Shown: positions 16,360-23,934, numbered from the stretch's first letter. The stretch is DNA of 64,000 nucleotides from an uncultured Pseudovibrio sp. (GCA_947496145.1 CANMBS010000006.1:145440-209439), one strand, 5' to 3'. Translations and numbers: made by a program. The notes: a model not told the origin generated them from the sequence alone.

Positions 16360-16460
16360 GTGCTGGCTGTTTGGTGAGGGCGGACTCTCCTCACATGCCA
16401 TTCGAGGGCACCGATCCATTTGCCTTCAGCCAGCACACTAAGTATAGGCGCGGTACCTGA
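16356..16460 (+). CDS. possible 34-aa peptide directly after the MuF-like gene
   Basis: ATG 16356 overlaps the MuF stop (ATGA) and follows GGGGAGA, a strong ribosome binding site. The 34-residue product contains the segment MPFEGTDPFAFSQHTKYRRG and has no known family. The same DNA carries a 10-bp inverted repeat (16360-16369 and 16427-16436), so it may instead be an RNA structure that uses the ATG by chance. If real, a role linked to the nuclease-like tail, such as protection, is conceivable but untested. Confidence 0.35.
   Translation: MSAGCLVRADSPHMPFEGTDPFAFSQHTKYRRGT
16360..16436 (+). repeat. nested inverted repeats forming a long hairpin
   Basis: GTGCTGGCTG (16360-16369) pairs with CAGCCAGCAC (16427-16436). 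Inside it, GTGAGG (16374-16379) pairs with CCTCAC (16389-16394). Together they could fold the start of the intergenic region into a two-level hairpin in mRNA. There is no T tract. It follows the MuF-like stop immediately. Confidence 0.5.
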
Positions 16461-16541
16461 GTTTGACAAGAACAGCCAGAATAAAACACCAAAACGCCTC
16501 AGAAGGCCGTAGAGCGTCTTTAAGGGGTTTGAGGTAACATC

Positions 16542-16625
16542 ATGCATAAGCAATATTCGAGTGCGTTCGACGGCGTTCGAAGACCGTTCGAAATTGATTT
16601 TGACCCGCGCTTGTGGGTGCGTTAA
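16542..16625 (+). CDS. possible 27-aa peptide in the head-gene gap
   Basis: ATG 16542 is preceded by GAGGT at about 8 bases, a good ribosome binding site, and the frame runs 27 codons to TAA 16623-16625. The product ends FEIDFDPRLWVR and has no known relatives to me. The codons overlap a series of TTCGA motifs, so the DNA may serve as a binding array instead. Evidence for translation is only the ribosome binding site. Confidence 0.35.
   Translation: MHKQYSSAFDGVRRPFEIDFDPRLWVR
16556..16592. promoter_or_regulatory. four helically spaced TTCGA motifs
   Basis: TTCGA begins at 16556, 16566, 16576 and 16587, that is at spacings of 10, 10 and 11 bases, so all four would face the same side of the helix. 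The last two extend to the palindrome TTCGAA. The array lies 120 bases before the protease gene, in the largest non-coding gap of the late region. A protein-binding array is inferred. Confidence 0.4.
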
Positions 16626-16655
16626 GACAAAAGAGCCTGACTTGAAGATTTTTAC

Positions 16656-16681
16656 GAGCTGGTGACACCTGTCACCGGCTT
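16656..16681 (+). terminator. hairpin nearly identical to the early-operon terminator, weak T tract
   Basis: GAGCTGGTGACA (16656-16667) pairs with TGTCACCGGCTT (16670-16681), the same arms as the terminator at 8876-8901, but it is followed by TCTTCGTG rather than a T run. It could be a partial terminator or a shared recognition site placed before the protease/capsid genes. Confidence 0.5.
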
Positions 16682-16712
16682 TCTTCGTGCCTGTCTGGTC
16701 CAGAGTGTGTTC

Positions 16713-17741
16713 ATGAAAACGAACGCACACCTTGCCCTTACTATCAACGAGATCCAGCTGGACAGCAACAATGCTGTTCCGGAGTGGATTGAGCTTGTTC
16801 CCGCTGGCCGTTTTGAAGGTCGCGATGGACGCTGGTTTGTCAATGACCGGCCAGAAGATGTGGTGGCGTTCTTTGAGAAGGACCAGCTTGATCTGGTCGT
16901 GGACTATGAACACGCCAGTGAATGGAGCCCGACCGAAGGCGCTCCTGCTGCTGGCTGGATCAAGGAACTTGAGATCCGTGATGGTGCCATCTGGGGGCGC
17001 GTGGAATGGAACTCGCGTGCAGCCGAGATGATCGCCAATAAAGAGTTTCGCTTCATCTCTCCTGTGTTCTGGGAGGATATTGGCACGCACCGTGTGCTGA
17101 AGATGGTTTCGGCTGCTCTGACCCATAAGCCCAATCTGAAGATGGCGGCGCTCAATAGTTCTCGCCTCTCACCTCCTGAAGAATTCGTTTCTCCTGAATC
17201 TAATGAAGGAACAGTTGCCATGAAAGATGAGCAGCGCAAGGCGCTTTGCCAAAAGCTGGGCCTTGCCGATGAAGCCTCTGACAAGTCCATTCTTGAGGCT
17301 GTCGAAGGTATGCAGAGCGATGTGGCTAAGGCGCAAAATTCTGCCCAGACCCCAGACCCCAAAAAGTTCGTTCCGGTTGATACCTTCAACCTGATGAAGG
17401 ATCGCGCTGAAAAGGCAGAGAACGCAACTCAGGAAGCGTTCAAGGCTGATGTTGAAAAGGCGGTCAACTCAGCGGTTGAGGCGGGCAAGATCCATCCCAG
17501 CTCAAAAGCGTTCTACGTTGATAGCTGTAACAGCCAGGAAGCGCTTAACAGCTTCAATAAGCTGATTGCTGGCGGTGCGCCTGCATCTGTGACCGAGCCG
17601 TCCGGGCTTGATGAGGCCGACCCCAGTAAGGGAAAAGCAGCACTGAGCCAGGATGAAAAGGCCGTCATCCGTCAGATGGGGATCTCTAAGGAGGATTTCC
17701 TGAAACAACGTGATGGTGAACAGAGCGAAGGAGATTCCTGA
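16713..17741 (+). CDS. Mu gpI-like phage protease/scaffold precursor (342 aa)
   Basis: It is the head maturation protease with a C-terminal scaffold. The N-terminal half (EWIELVPAGRFEGRDGRWF, DLVVDYEHASEWSPTEG, APAAGWIKELEIRDG, FRFISPVF, MVSAALTHKPN) matches the Mu I protease family, with His in DYEHAS and Ser in VSAALT as likely catalytic residues. The second half is an acidic, helical scaffold. Start ATG 16713 is chosen because the family motif begins soon after; the ribosome binding site is poor. An internal start at 17220 likely yields free scaffold. Confidence 0.9.
   Translation: MKTNAHLALTINEIQLDSNNAVPEWIELVPAGRFEGRDGRWFVNDRPEDVVAFFEKDQLDLVVDYEHASEWSPTEGAPAAGWIKELEIRDGAIWGRVEWNSRAAEMIANKEFRFISPVFWEDIGTHRVLKMVSAALTHKPNLKMAALNSSRLSPPEEFVSPESNEGTVAMKDEQRKALCQKLGLADEASDKSILEAVEGMQSDVAKAQNSAQTPDPKKFVPVDTFNLMKDRAEKAENATQEAFKADVEKAVNSAVEAGKIHPSSKAFYVDSCNSQEALNSFNKLIAGGAPASVTEPSGLDEADPSKGKAALSQDEKAVIRQMGISKEDFLKQRDGEQSEGDS
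17220..17741 (+). CDS. nested in-frame scaffold protein (Mu gpZ-like, 173 aa)
   Basis: Within the protease gene, ATG 17220 (residue 170) is preceded by GAAGGAACAG, a good ribosome binding site. It starts exactly at the junction between protease and scaffold parts (MKDEQRKALCQKLGLAD). Mu makes its scaffold gpZ from an internal start in gene I in the same way. The product would be a helical, acidic scaffold that shapes the capsid and is then degraded. Confidence 0.6.
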   Translation: MKDEQRKALCQKLGLADEASDKSILEAVEGMQSDVAKAQNSAQTPDPKKFVPVDTFNLMKDRAEKAENATQEAFKADVEKAVNSAVEAGKIHPSSKAFYVDSCNSQEALNSFNKLIAGGAPASVTEPSGLDEADPSKGKAALSQDEKAVIRQMGISKEDFLKQRDGEQSEGDS

Positions 17742-18148
17742 TGGTTCAGCAACCACGCAAAGCAAGTCGCCGCACAGGTGATGAAATCGCTCATCCACTC
17801 AAAGGCAACGTTGCCGTTCGTCGCGGTGCTTTAGGTGTTCTGGATGCAGATGGGAATGCCCAGCCTGGCATGGAGGCTGCAAATCTGACCGTCGCTGGCA
17901 TCGCTATGGAAAGCGTTGACAATAAAGACGGGGCAGATGGAGCCAGAAGCGCAACCTTCATGCGCGGGAAAGATTGGCATTTCCTGAGCAATGACAATGC
18001 AGAACCTGTCACCCGCTCCCACCTCAACAAGCCTTGTTACATCGTCAATGATGAGACGGTTTCCGGGTCCCACAAAAGCAATACCCGCTCTCAGGCTGGC
18101 CTTGTTCGCGACCTTGGCACGCACGGGGTCTGGGTAGAGTTCATTTAA
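17741..18148 (+). CDS. probable head decoration protein (135 aa)
   Basis: It lies between protease/scaffold and major capsid genes, where Mu-like phages such as B3 carry a decoration or stabilisation protein. The sequence is beta-rich in appearance (NVAVRRGALGVLDADGNAQ, DLGTHGVWVEFI) without a recognised catalytic motif. ATG 17741 overlaps the upstream stop. Assignment is mostly by position. Confidence 0.62.
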   Translation: MVQQPRKASRRTGDEIAHPLKGNVAVRRGALGVLDADGNAQPGMEAANLTVAGIAMESVDNKDGADGARSATFMRGKDWHFLSNDNAEPVTRSHLNKPCYIVNDETVSGSHKSNTRSQAGLVRDLGTHGVWVEFI

Positions 18149-18205
18149 CGCACTCAATCACAGAGATACGCATAAGGCTCAGATGCTGAGCCAAAGGAGT
18201 TTTCG

Positions 18206-19105
18206 ATGGAAATTAATGGTGCCGTTCTGGAGTCACTTGGCATTGGCTTCAGTGCAGCTTTTCAGGCGGGTTTGAAAGAAGCCCCTGAAGACTGGAAAAA
18301 GATCGCCACGGAAGTGCCCAGCACCACTTCAGAAAACGAATATGGCTGGCTTGAGGACTGGCCTGCCATGCGTGAGTGGGTTGGTGATCGCCTGATCAAA
18401 GAGCTGTCCGGCGACAGTTACAAGATCAAGAACAAAGATTATGAAGCTACGATTGCCGTCAAAAAGAATGACATTGATGATGACAAGCTTGGCATGTACA
18501 CCCCGCGTTTCAAAATGCAGGGCAAGGCGGCAGGGCAGTGGCAGAATAATCTGGTCTGGAGCGCGTTACCGCTTGGCCTTTCTGAAAAATGTTACGACGG
18601 CCAGAACTATTTTGACACCGATCATCCGGTTGGCTCTAAGGAAAAAGGCAATCTGCGCACGGTCTCCAACTATCAGGCAGGTACGGGAGCGCCCTGGTAC
18701 TTGCTGGATGTGAAGCAACCTATTTTACCAATTATTTTCCAGATGCGTGAAAAGCCAAAACTGGTTGCCCAAACAGATCCAAATACGGCTGAGCGCGCCT
18801 TCATGAAAAAAGAACTGATTTTTGGCACAGATGCGCGTGGCAATGTGGGCTTTTCCTTCTGGCAGCTGGCCTTCTGTTCCAAAGCAGAACTGACGCCAGA
18901 GAACTATGCAGCGGCTCGCAGAGCGATGACCTCCAATAAGACGGGTGAAGATGTGCCTCTGGGTATTATGCCAAACCTTCTGGTTGTTGGTCCGTCTAAT
19001 GAGGCCAAAGCACGCACGCTCCTGACCAAAGAAAAGCTATCCAGTGGTGAAGACAATATCTGGCACGGCACCGCCGAGTTATTTGTTTCGCCCTGGCTGG
19101 AGTGA
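18206..19105 (+). CDS. Mu-like major capsid protein (gpT family, 299 aa)
   Basis: The sequence matches Mu gpT: an N-terminal SLGIGFSAAFQAGL, then VPSTTSENEYGWLEDWPAMREW and YEATIAVKKNDIDDDKLG, FDTDHPVG, and PNLLVVGPSNEAKARTLL near the end. It builds the icosahedral head. A good ribosome binding site (AAAGGAG) precedes ATG 18206. Length agrees with gpT (305 aa). Confidence 0.95.
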   Translation: MEINGAVLESLGIGFSAAFQAGLKEAPEDWKKIATEVPSTTSENEYGWLEDWPAMREWVGDRLIKELSGDSYKIKNKDYEATIAVKKNDIDDDKLGMYTPRFKMQGKAAGQWQNNLVWSALPLGLSEKCYDGQNYFDTDHPVGSKEKGNLRTVSNYQAGTGAPWYLLDVKQPILPIIFQMREKPKLVAQTDPNTAERAFMKKELIFGTDARGNVGFSFWQLAFCSKAELTPENYAAARRAMTSNKTGEDVPLGIMPNLLVVGPSNEAKARTLLTKEKLSSGEDNIWHGTAELFVSPWLE

Positions 19106-19281
19106 TCCCACGCGAACGCGCTCGCAATGATGCTGGCAGGCAAAGAACTGAAGGTCTGTCTGCGGAGCGGCGTTAGTAGGCTCGCTATCTGGTGCAAGGT
19201 AGCTGCAGCGTCTGAGTTATGGACGCGACAGCCCGGAGAGACGGAAACCTAATTCAAACCGGAACAAGGTAGAGGCACATC
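19106..19281 (+). other. unexplained 176-base gap after the capsid gene
   Basis: The gap contains a 41-codon frame (ATG 19127 to TAA 19250-19252) without a ribosome binding site, and short self-complementary segments such as GCGTC/GACGC around 19208-19225. No T tract is present. The position directly after the most highly expressed gene and the dense local pairing suggest a structured RNA or mRNA-stability element, but I cannot assign it to any known family. Confidence 0.3.
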
Positions 19282-19686
19282 ATGGACCCCGTTTGTATCC
19301 AAGTCACGACCAGCCGCACGCACTGGCGTGGTGGGCAGGAGTTTGTTCAGGGCAAGCCGAAGGTGCTGGTCTGCCCTCAGGACATTGATGAGGATGAGCT
19401 GAAGCGCATTCAGGCAGATCCGGAACTTCTGGTAAAGGAATTAAAAGCTCCTCCTGATGAGGCTTCGAAGCGTCCGGAAGCTCAGGAGAACCGTATCAAG
19501 GCAATCCAGCAGGCCATGTTCGGGCTTCCAGGAGGCAGGGATGCATTCACCAAGGCTGGCACGCCGCGCATTTCCGTTCTGGAAGATGTGCTGGGCTGGA
19601 AGCCTGAGGCGGATGAGGTTGAAGCTGCTGTTGATGGCTTAAGCGAAGCGCTCAAGGCGGACCTGAAAGCGCTCTTAGAGACTTAG
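19282..19686 (+). CDS. Mu-like head-tail connector region protein (gp35/HI1506-like, 134 aa)
   Basis: The N-terminal part (VCIQVTTSRTHWRGGQEFVQGKPKVL) resembles the small Mu gp35/HI1506 domain placed after the capsid gene, followed by a helical segment (PPDEASKRPEAQENRIKAIQ) and a C-terminal part of unknown type. It is longer than the usual domain. The role is probably structural at the head-tail junction. Confidence 0.62.
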   Translation: MDPVCIQVTTSRTHWRGGQEFVQGKPKVLVCPQDIDEDELKRIQADPELLVKELKAPPDEASKRPEAQENRIKAIQQAMFGLPGGRDAFTKAGTPRISVLEDVLGWKPEADEVEAAVDGLSEALKADLKALLET

Positions 19687-19698
19687 CAGTTGCCTCCC

Positions 19699-19754
19699 GG
19701 TGCAGGCGTGGGCAAGCGCCTGCACCAAACCGGGGGCTGCTGCCAGCAGCCCCC
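19699..19754 (+). repeat. two strong consecutive GC-rich hairpins
   Basis: GGTGCAGGCG (19699-19708) pairs perfectly with CGCCTGCACC (19717-19726) over an 8-base loop. Five bases later GGGGGCTGCTG (19732-19742) pairs with CAGCAGCCCCC (19744-19754), 11 bp with a minimal loop. Neither is followed by T residues. They fill most of the 97-base gap before the gp36-like gene and could protect the abundant capsid mRNA from 3' decay or slow transcription. Confidence 0.6.
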
Positions 19755-19783
19755 ACCACTTCCACTGAAATGAGTTTATCTTC

Positions 19784-20194
19784 ATGGCCTATGCAAGCGT
19801 ACAGGACTGGCTGGATCGTAATCCGCACCGCAAATTTGTTGCTGATTTCGACCATGACGGCGAAGCCGATACAGCTGCGATTGAGCGTGCCCTGAATGAT
19901 GCTTCAGCGGAAATGGATGGCTGGTTGGGCGGCAGGTATCCAACACCTATAACAGATCCGCTGGCCGCGCCGGTTCTGCGCCAGCATTGCCTGGTGATTG
20001 CAACTCACATTCTGGCAGACACTCCGATGACATCAGATCGGGAGATTGATGGCCGTTACAAGCGCACAATGGACTTCCTCAAAGTGGTTGCAAAGGGTGA
20101 TGCCCATTTACCTATGCAGCCAGGCACATCCAGCACTGGCAGCACCTCCAATGTGGGGGTGAGCTTCATTACGCCTGAAAGGATCTTCTCATGA
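19784..20194 (+). CDS. DUF1320 head-tail adaptor (Mu gp36-like, 136 aa)
   Basis: The sequence YASVQDWLDRNPHRKF, then EADTAAIERALNDASAEMDGWL, and LRQHCLVIATHILAD fits DUF1320, the gp36 adaptor that joins portal and tail in Mu-like phages. The C-terminal region is Ser/Thr-rich. Its stop overlaps the next gene by four bases. Confidence 0.86.
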   Translation: MAYASVQDWLDRNPHRKFVADFDHDGEADTAAIERALNDASAEMDGWLGGRYPTPITDPLAAPVLRQHCLVIATHILADTPMTSDREIDGRYKRTMDFLKVVAKGDAHLPMQPGTSSTGSTSNVGVSFITPERIFS

Positions 20195-20691
20195 GCGGTG
20201 TTGAACTCGTTCTGAATGAGCAGATGAGCAAGGCAACGCTGGTCACACAGGCCATTGCCAGTGTGAACTTTGCAGATGTTCTGGATGTGCACGGCGCTTT
20301 AGGTGTGAGCCAGACACAGCGCCGCATTACACAGGATCAAAAAGCCCCTGATGGGTCTGCGTGGATTGAGCATTCAAAAGGCTATGCGGCTACCCGTGGC
20401 GGCTCGCAAGGATTGCTTCACAATGAAGGGGATCTGGTCACCAGTCTGGATCATGTGGCGGGATCGGATGAAGTGAGCTGGGGTTCTCCCGTAATCTATG
20501 CCGCGATTCATCAGTTTGGCGGCACCATCAAGCCCAGGAATGGGGCAAGGCTGTTTTTTATGATGGGCACTCAAGCGGTGGCCGCGTCTGAAGTGACTAT
20601 TCCTGCACGGCCCTATCTGGGGCTGTCCAGTGATGATGTGCGCGAACATGAAGAGACCATCGTGCACTTTATGGAAGGGCTGCTAACATGA
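20191..20691 (+). CDS. virion morphogenesis / tail completion protein (gpG/P2 S family, 166 aa)
   Basis: QRRITQDQKAPDGSAWIEHS and LVTSLDHVAGSDEVSWGSPV, then AAIHQFGGT and IPARPYLGLSSDD, are typical of the Phage_tail_S family. It completes the tail terminus that docks to the head. It is four-base coupled on both sides. Confidence 0.9.
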   Translation: MSGVELVLNEQMSKATLVTQAIASVNFADVLDVHGALGVSQTQRRITQDQKAPDGSAWIEHSKGYAATRGGSQGLLHNEGDLVTSLDHVAGSDEVSWGSPVIYAAIHQFGGTIKPRNGARLFFMMGTQAVAASEVTIPARPYLGLSSDDVREHEETIVHFMEGLLT

Positions 20692-21224
20692 GTACGTGGA
20701 CACGCCCGACATCTTATAGCGACATTCAGGAGGCCATCCTCCTCCAGATCAAAGAGAGCGGCATTTTGCATGCCCGCGCTATGGTGAAAGCTTCTCCTGG
20801 GGTCGTTAGTGAAAAGTGGCTTACACCAAACTCCATCACCAATCTGGGCGGTGCGTTTGCTGGTATTGGCCGCGTGACTTCTGTTAAGCAACAGAGCGAC
20901 GGCACTGCAATCCATGAGCTTGGCCTTGGCGTGTTTGTTATTGCTCCTTTCGGTCACCGCGATCACCAGGCCAAAGTGATCGTGGATACTGTTCACGAAT
21001 TCATTCAGCTGTTTACCGATAACCGGTTTGAGATTGCAAAGGCTCAAAAGCCGGTTGGGATCTCTGCCCGCAATCTTTATTCACCATCCATAGATCAACT
21101 CGGTTCTGCTTTGTGGCTGATTGAGTGGCGGCAAAGTTTCATCCTGTTTGATGGTAAAGGCGCGGCGCTTGGCAATGCGGCCAGCCGCTTTCTTGGCAGA
21201 GAGGAGCCTTTTGATGCTGGATGA
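20688..21224 (+). CDS. Mu gp37-like tail protein (DUF1834-like, 178 aa)
   Basis: It follows gpG as in Mu. The sequence includes AIHELGLGVFVIAPFGHRDHQAKVIV, consistent with the DUF1834/gp37 tail-terminator group, and ends with a Trp-rich strand (SALWLIEWRQSFILF). It probably caps the tail or joins it to the connector. Similarity is moderate, so context carries part of the call. The last 11 bases overlap the next gene. Confidence 0.7.
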   Translation: MSTWTRPTSYSDIQEAILLQIKESGILHARAMVKASPGVVSEKWLTPNSITNLGGAFAGIGRVTSVKQQSDGTAIHELGLGVFVIAPFGHRDHQAKVIVDTVHEFIQLFTDNRFEIAKAQKPVGISARNLYSPSIDQLGSALWLIEWRQSFILFDGKGAALGNAASRFLGREEPFDAG

Positions 21225-21735
21225 AATTAAGACCCGCCTTGCAGAGCTGGAGCGCAAGACAGGCAACTTCGTGCGCAAGGCGAAAGTTGCCTCTTACAGT
21301 GACGGCAAGGTCGTGGTCGAAGATGGCAGCGGGTTCAAGTCTGCGCCGGTCACGCAAGCTTCTATCACCTCCGGGGAATGGCAGATTGATGCGCCTGCCA
21401 ATGTTGGGGCGCAAGGGTTTCTGTTCTGCCAGGACGGGGAGACTGAAAACGGGATTTTCTTTCCCTGCATTCCGTCCGGAGACAATCCGCATGCCAGCGC
21501 AGAAGGCGGCACTATGCGCCTGAAAGGGCCGGATGGCGTTGTGGTTGAGATTACTGGCGGCAAGCTCACCATCACCTGCACTGAAGCAACGGTGAATGCC
21601 GACAAGGTCAGTCTTGGCGGTGAAGGCGGCAAGAAAGTGGCCCGTGTCGGGGATATGGTTGCAGTTGGCGGCATCTCTTCGGCAGGTCTGTGGCCCATTG
21701 TCGAAGGCTCTTCGAAGGTATTTGCAACCGACTAA
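21214..21735 (+). CDS. baseplate assembly protein V (spike, 173 aa)
   Basis: ATG 21214 follows GAGGAG at 9 bases; a longer frame upstream is antisense-free but lacks a site. The product has an OB-like domain (GFLFCQDGETENGIFFPCIP) and the repetitive beta part GGTMRLKGPDGVVVEITGGK, as in P2 gpV and Mu gp45 spikes. The end (KKVARVGDMVAVGG) is PAAR-like in flavour. It forms the membrane-piercing tip of the contractile tail. Confidence 0.87.
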   Translation: MLDEIKTRLAELERKTGNFVRKAKVASYSDGKVVVEDGSGFKSAPVTQASITSGEWQIDAPANVGAQGFLFCQDGETENGIFFPCIPSGDNPHASAEGGTMRLKGPDGVVVEITGGKLTITCTEATVNADKVSLGGEGGKKVARVGDMVAVGGISSAGLWPIVEGSSKVFATD

Positions 21736-21746
21736 CGAGGATCAAA

Positions 21747-21950
21747 ATGGCACCTGAAAAGAAGAAATTTGAAGTTTTAAAGACCGCACCAGTTCAGGGG
21801 AAGTGGCGCGACAAAGGCGATGTTGTGGAAATGAGCGAAGCTCAGGCAACGTTCCTGAAGCTGAACGGGACCCTGAAACCATATCGCTCCCGCAAAAAGC
21901 CTGCCAGCACCGAAGCGGCAGCAAGTCCAGCAGACAAGACGAAGGCTTAA
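21747..21950 (+). CDS. small HI1506-like phage protein (67 aa)
   Basis: ATG 21747 follows CGAGGATC. The core (EVLKTAPVQGKWRDKGDVVE) resembles the small HI1506/Mu gp35 domain, followed by a lysine/alanine-rich tail. Its place inside the baseplate genes is unusual for that family. A structural role is presumed. Confidence 0.6.
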   Translation: MAPEKKKFEVLKTAPVQGKWRDKGDVVEMSEAQATFLKLNGTLKPYRSRKKPASTEAAASPADKTKA

Positions 21951-21954
21951 TCTT

Positions 21955-22323
21955 ATGGCCGGGTATGACGCACAAACAGGAAAGCCGCTTTACGGAGATG
22001 CCCGCATTGCACAAGCCATGCGCCGCCTTGTCCGGACGCATGGCGACCTTGTGATGCGTCGTCATCTGCGCTGTGAGCTGCCCGCCATGATCGATACTCC
22101 CCACAATGGAGTACAACGGCTTTTGTTCCAGGCTGTGGTGGCAACCGCCATCCATGAGCATGAAAGCCGTGTGGATCTTGAAGAGGTGCGCCTGATTGCT
22201 CCTGAAGCTGACACGGGTCCTGAGGCGGCCAGGCGTGTTGCCAATGGTGAAACCCGCGTTGAGATCCTTGCCGTCAGCCGGGAGACCGGCAAACCGATTT
22301 CCTTACATGAGGTGGTGCAATGA
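21955..22323 (+). CDS. baseplate wedge protein, gpW/gp25 family (122 aa)
   Basis: An N-terminal segment with DARIAQAMRRLVRTHGDLVMR and the conserved lysozyme-like fold pattern (PAMIDTPHNGVQRLLFQAVV, HESRVDLEEVRL) match the GPW_gp25 family. It is a wedge component next to gpJ. The start overlaps nothing but follows the previous stop by five bases. Confidence 0.85.
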   Translation: MAGYDAQTGKPLYGDARIAQAMRRLVRTHGDLVMRRHLRCELPAMIDTPHNGVQRLLFQAVVATAIHEHESRVDLEEVRLIAPEADTGPEAARRVANGETRVEILAVSRETGKPISLHEVVQ

Positions 22324-23201
22324 GCCGTTATGACGACATCATTGACCTTAGCAAGGTTGAACCGCCTAAGCTCATTGATGAAAAAGAGCACACTCAGATC
22401 TATGAGGAAATCAAGGCTGAGTACCAGCTGAAGTGGCCTGAGTTTGAAGATGAAAGCGAATTTGAACCGGTGCGTGCTCACCTGCATGTGGATGCCCAGA
22501 TGGGCTATCAGGTTCGCGCCCGGATCAATACGGCGGCGAAAGCTGCTCTGCTTGCAAGCGCTACAGGTACGGATCTGGATGCAAAGGGCGATGGTCGCTC
22601 AACACCGCGCAAATTGATTAAAGCGGGCGAAGATGGCGCTGCGTATATCATGGAGGCGGATGAAGACTACAGGGACCGAATCCGCATTGCCCCTGAAAGC
22701 TGGTCAACGGCTGGGGCAGAAGGTGCCTATGAATACTGGGCAAAGAGTGTTCCAGGTGTGCGTGATGCACGAGCCTATTCACCAACACCTTGTGTTGTTG
22801 AGATCTATGTTGCTCCAGATGACTTAAGCACTCCCGCAGACCAGACATTGTTAGATGCGGTGAGTGAAGCGGTTTGTGCCAGGATCCGCCGCCCGATCGG
22901 GGATCGCGTGACCGTCAAGGCGGCAGAGGTCCTGAACACACCTGTGATCGTTACCTTGTATGTTCTGGCCGGGCCAAGTGTGGATCTTCTTAAGGACAAA
23001 GCGGCCATGCAGGCCACGGAGTATCTACTGAGCCGTCAGAAAATCTGGAAGTCGCTTTACAGATCCAAACTGGATGGTTCGGTTGCAGTGGCCGGGGTTG
23101 AATACGCTAAAACCAGTCTGGATGATGATGTTCTGGTCGGGAAACACCAGATCATCTGGGCTTCATCCCTGACAGTGAATGTGGAGGTCATCAATGCGTG
23201 A
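22320..23201 (+). CDS. baseplate assembly protein J (293 aa)
   Basis: It matches P2 gpJ: AAKAALLASATGTDLDAKGDG, the DEDYRDRIRIAPESWSTAG motif, AYEYWAKSVPGVRDA and the tail GVEYAKTSLDDDVLVGKHQI. It forms baseplate wedges with W and I. It is coupled by four bases to gpW and overlaps gpI by eight. Confidence 0.93.
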   Translation: MSRYDDIIDLSKVEPPKLIDEKEHTQIYEEIKAEYQLKWPEFEDESEFEPVRAHLHVDAQMGYQVRARINTAAKAALLASATGTDLDAKGDGRSTPRKLIKAGEDGAAYIMEADEDYRDRIRIAPESWSTAGAEGAYEYWAKSVPGVRDARAYSPTPCVVEIYVAPDDLSTPADQTLLDAVSEAVCARIRRPIGDRVTVKAAEVLNTPVIVTLYVLAGPSVDLLKDKAAMQATEYLLSRQKIWKSLYRSKLDGSVAVAGVEYAKTSLDDDVLVGKHQIIWASSLTVNVEVINA

Positions 23202-23934
23202 CTTCTCATCGCTCTTACCCGGTTATGCAACAGCCCATGATCGGCGTGTGGCGTCGGTTACGTTCTGGTCCCAGGAGATCGATCAGGCGATTGCAGATCT
23301 TCGTGACCTGACCAATCCGGACAAGACGCCCGCCCGGTTCCTTCCGTTTCTGGCTTATGAGGCTTCCGTGGACTTCTGGGACGAGGAATGGCTGGAAGAT
23401 GTGAAGCGCAAGGCTGTCAGGCTGAGCTACACAATTCATCGTTTTAAGGGCACGGTGCACGCTATCGAGACGGCACTGTCAATCATTTCGGTTGAAGCGA
23501 AACTGCTTGAATGGTGGCAACCCGGTGGCTCAGGTGTTCCTGGCACATTTGAGGTGACGGCCTATCCGTCTGGCAAGGTTTACAGCTCGCATGATTATCT
23601 GGCAGCACGGCTGCAAAAGAGGATCTGGGATGCCGTTAATCTGGCAAAACCGCTGTCTCGTCATTTTACATTCAAACTGGGCATCAAGGCTGTCACAAAG
23701 CTGACGGTTGGTATGGCAGTTTCGGATCTTTCGCGCACCCGGATCATGCCGCCCCTGACCACAAAACTTGAGAATGAAATGCCCCTTGGAATTGGGGCAG
23801 CGTCCTCCTCAGGTGAGCGAGTTCAGATCCGTCCATGGCGTCCAGAAGCGATCAAGAGTACCGGACTTTGTTGGGCTGCTGCCATGATCCGTCCTGTGCG
23901 TTCATCCATTTATATTTATCCGAGGCAAACATGA
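23194..23934 (+). CDS. tail protein I (P2 gpI-like, 246 aa)
   Basis: The sequence FLPFLAYEASVDFWDEEWL followed by IHRFKGTVHAIETAL is characteristic of P2 gpI. The start is ATG 23194, overlapping the end of gpJ. The C-terminal 100 residues are less conserved. It is a baseplate wedge component linking to the fibre. Confidence 0.9.
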   Translation: MRDFSSLLPGYATAHDRRVASVTFWSQEIDQAIADLRDLTNPDKTPARFLPFLAYEASVDFWDEEWLEDVKRKAVRLSYTIHRFKGTVHAIETALSIISVEAKLLEWWQPGGSGVPGTFEVTAYPSGKVYSSHDYLAARLQKRIWDAVNLAKPLSRHFTFKLGIKAVTKLTVGMAVSDLSRTRIMPPLTTKLENEMPLGIGAASSSGERVQIRPWRPEAIKSTGLCWAAAMIRPVRSSIYIYPRQT

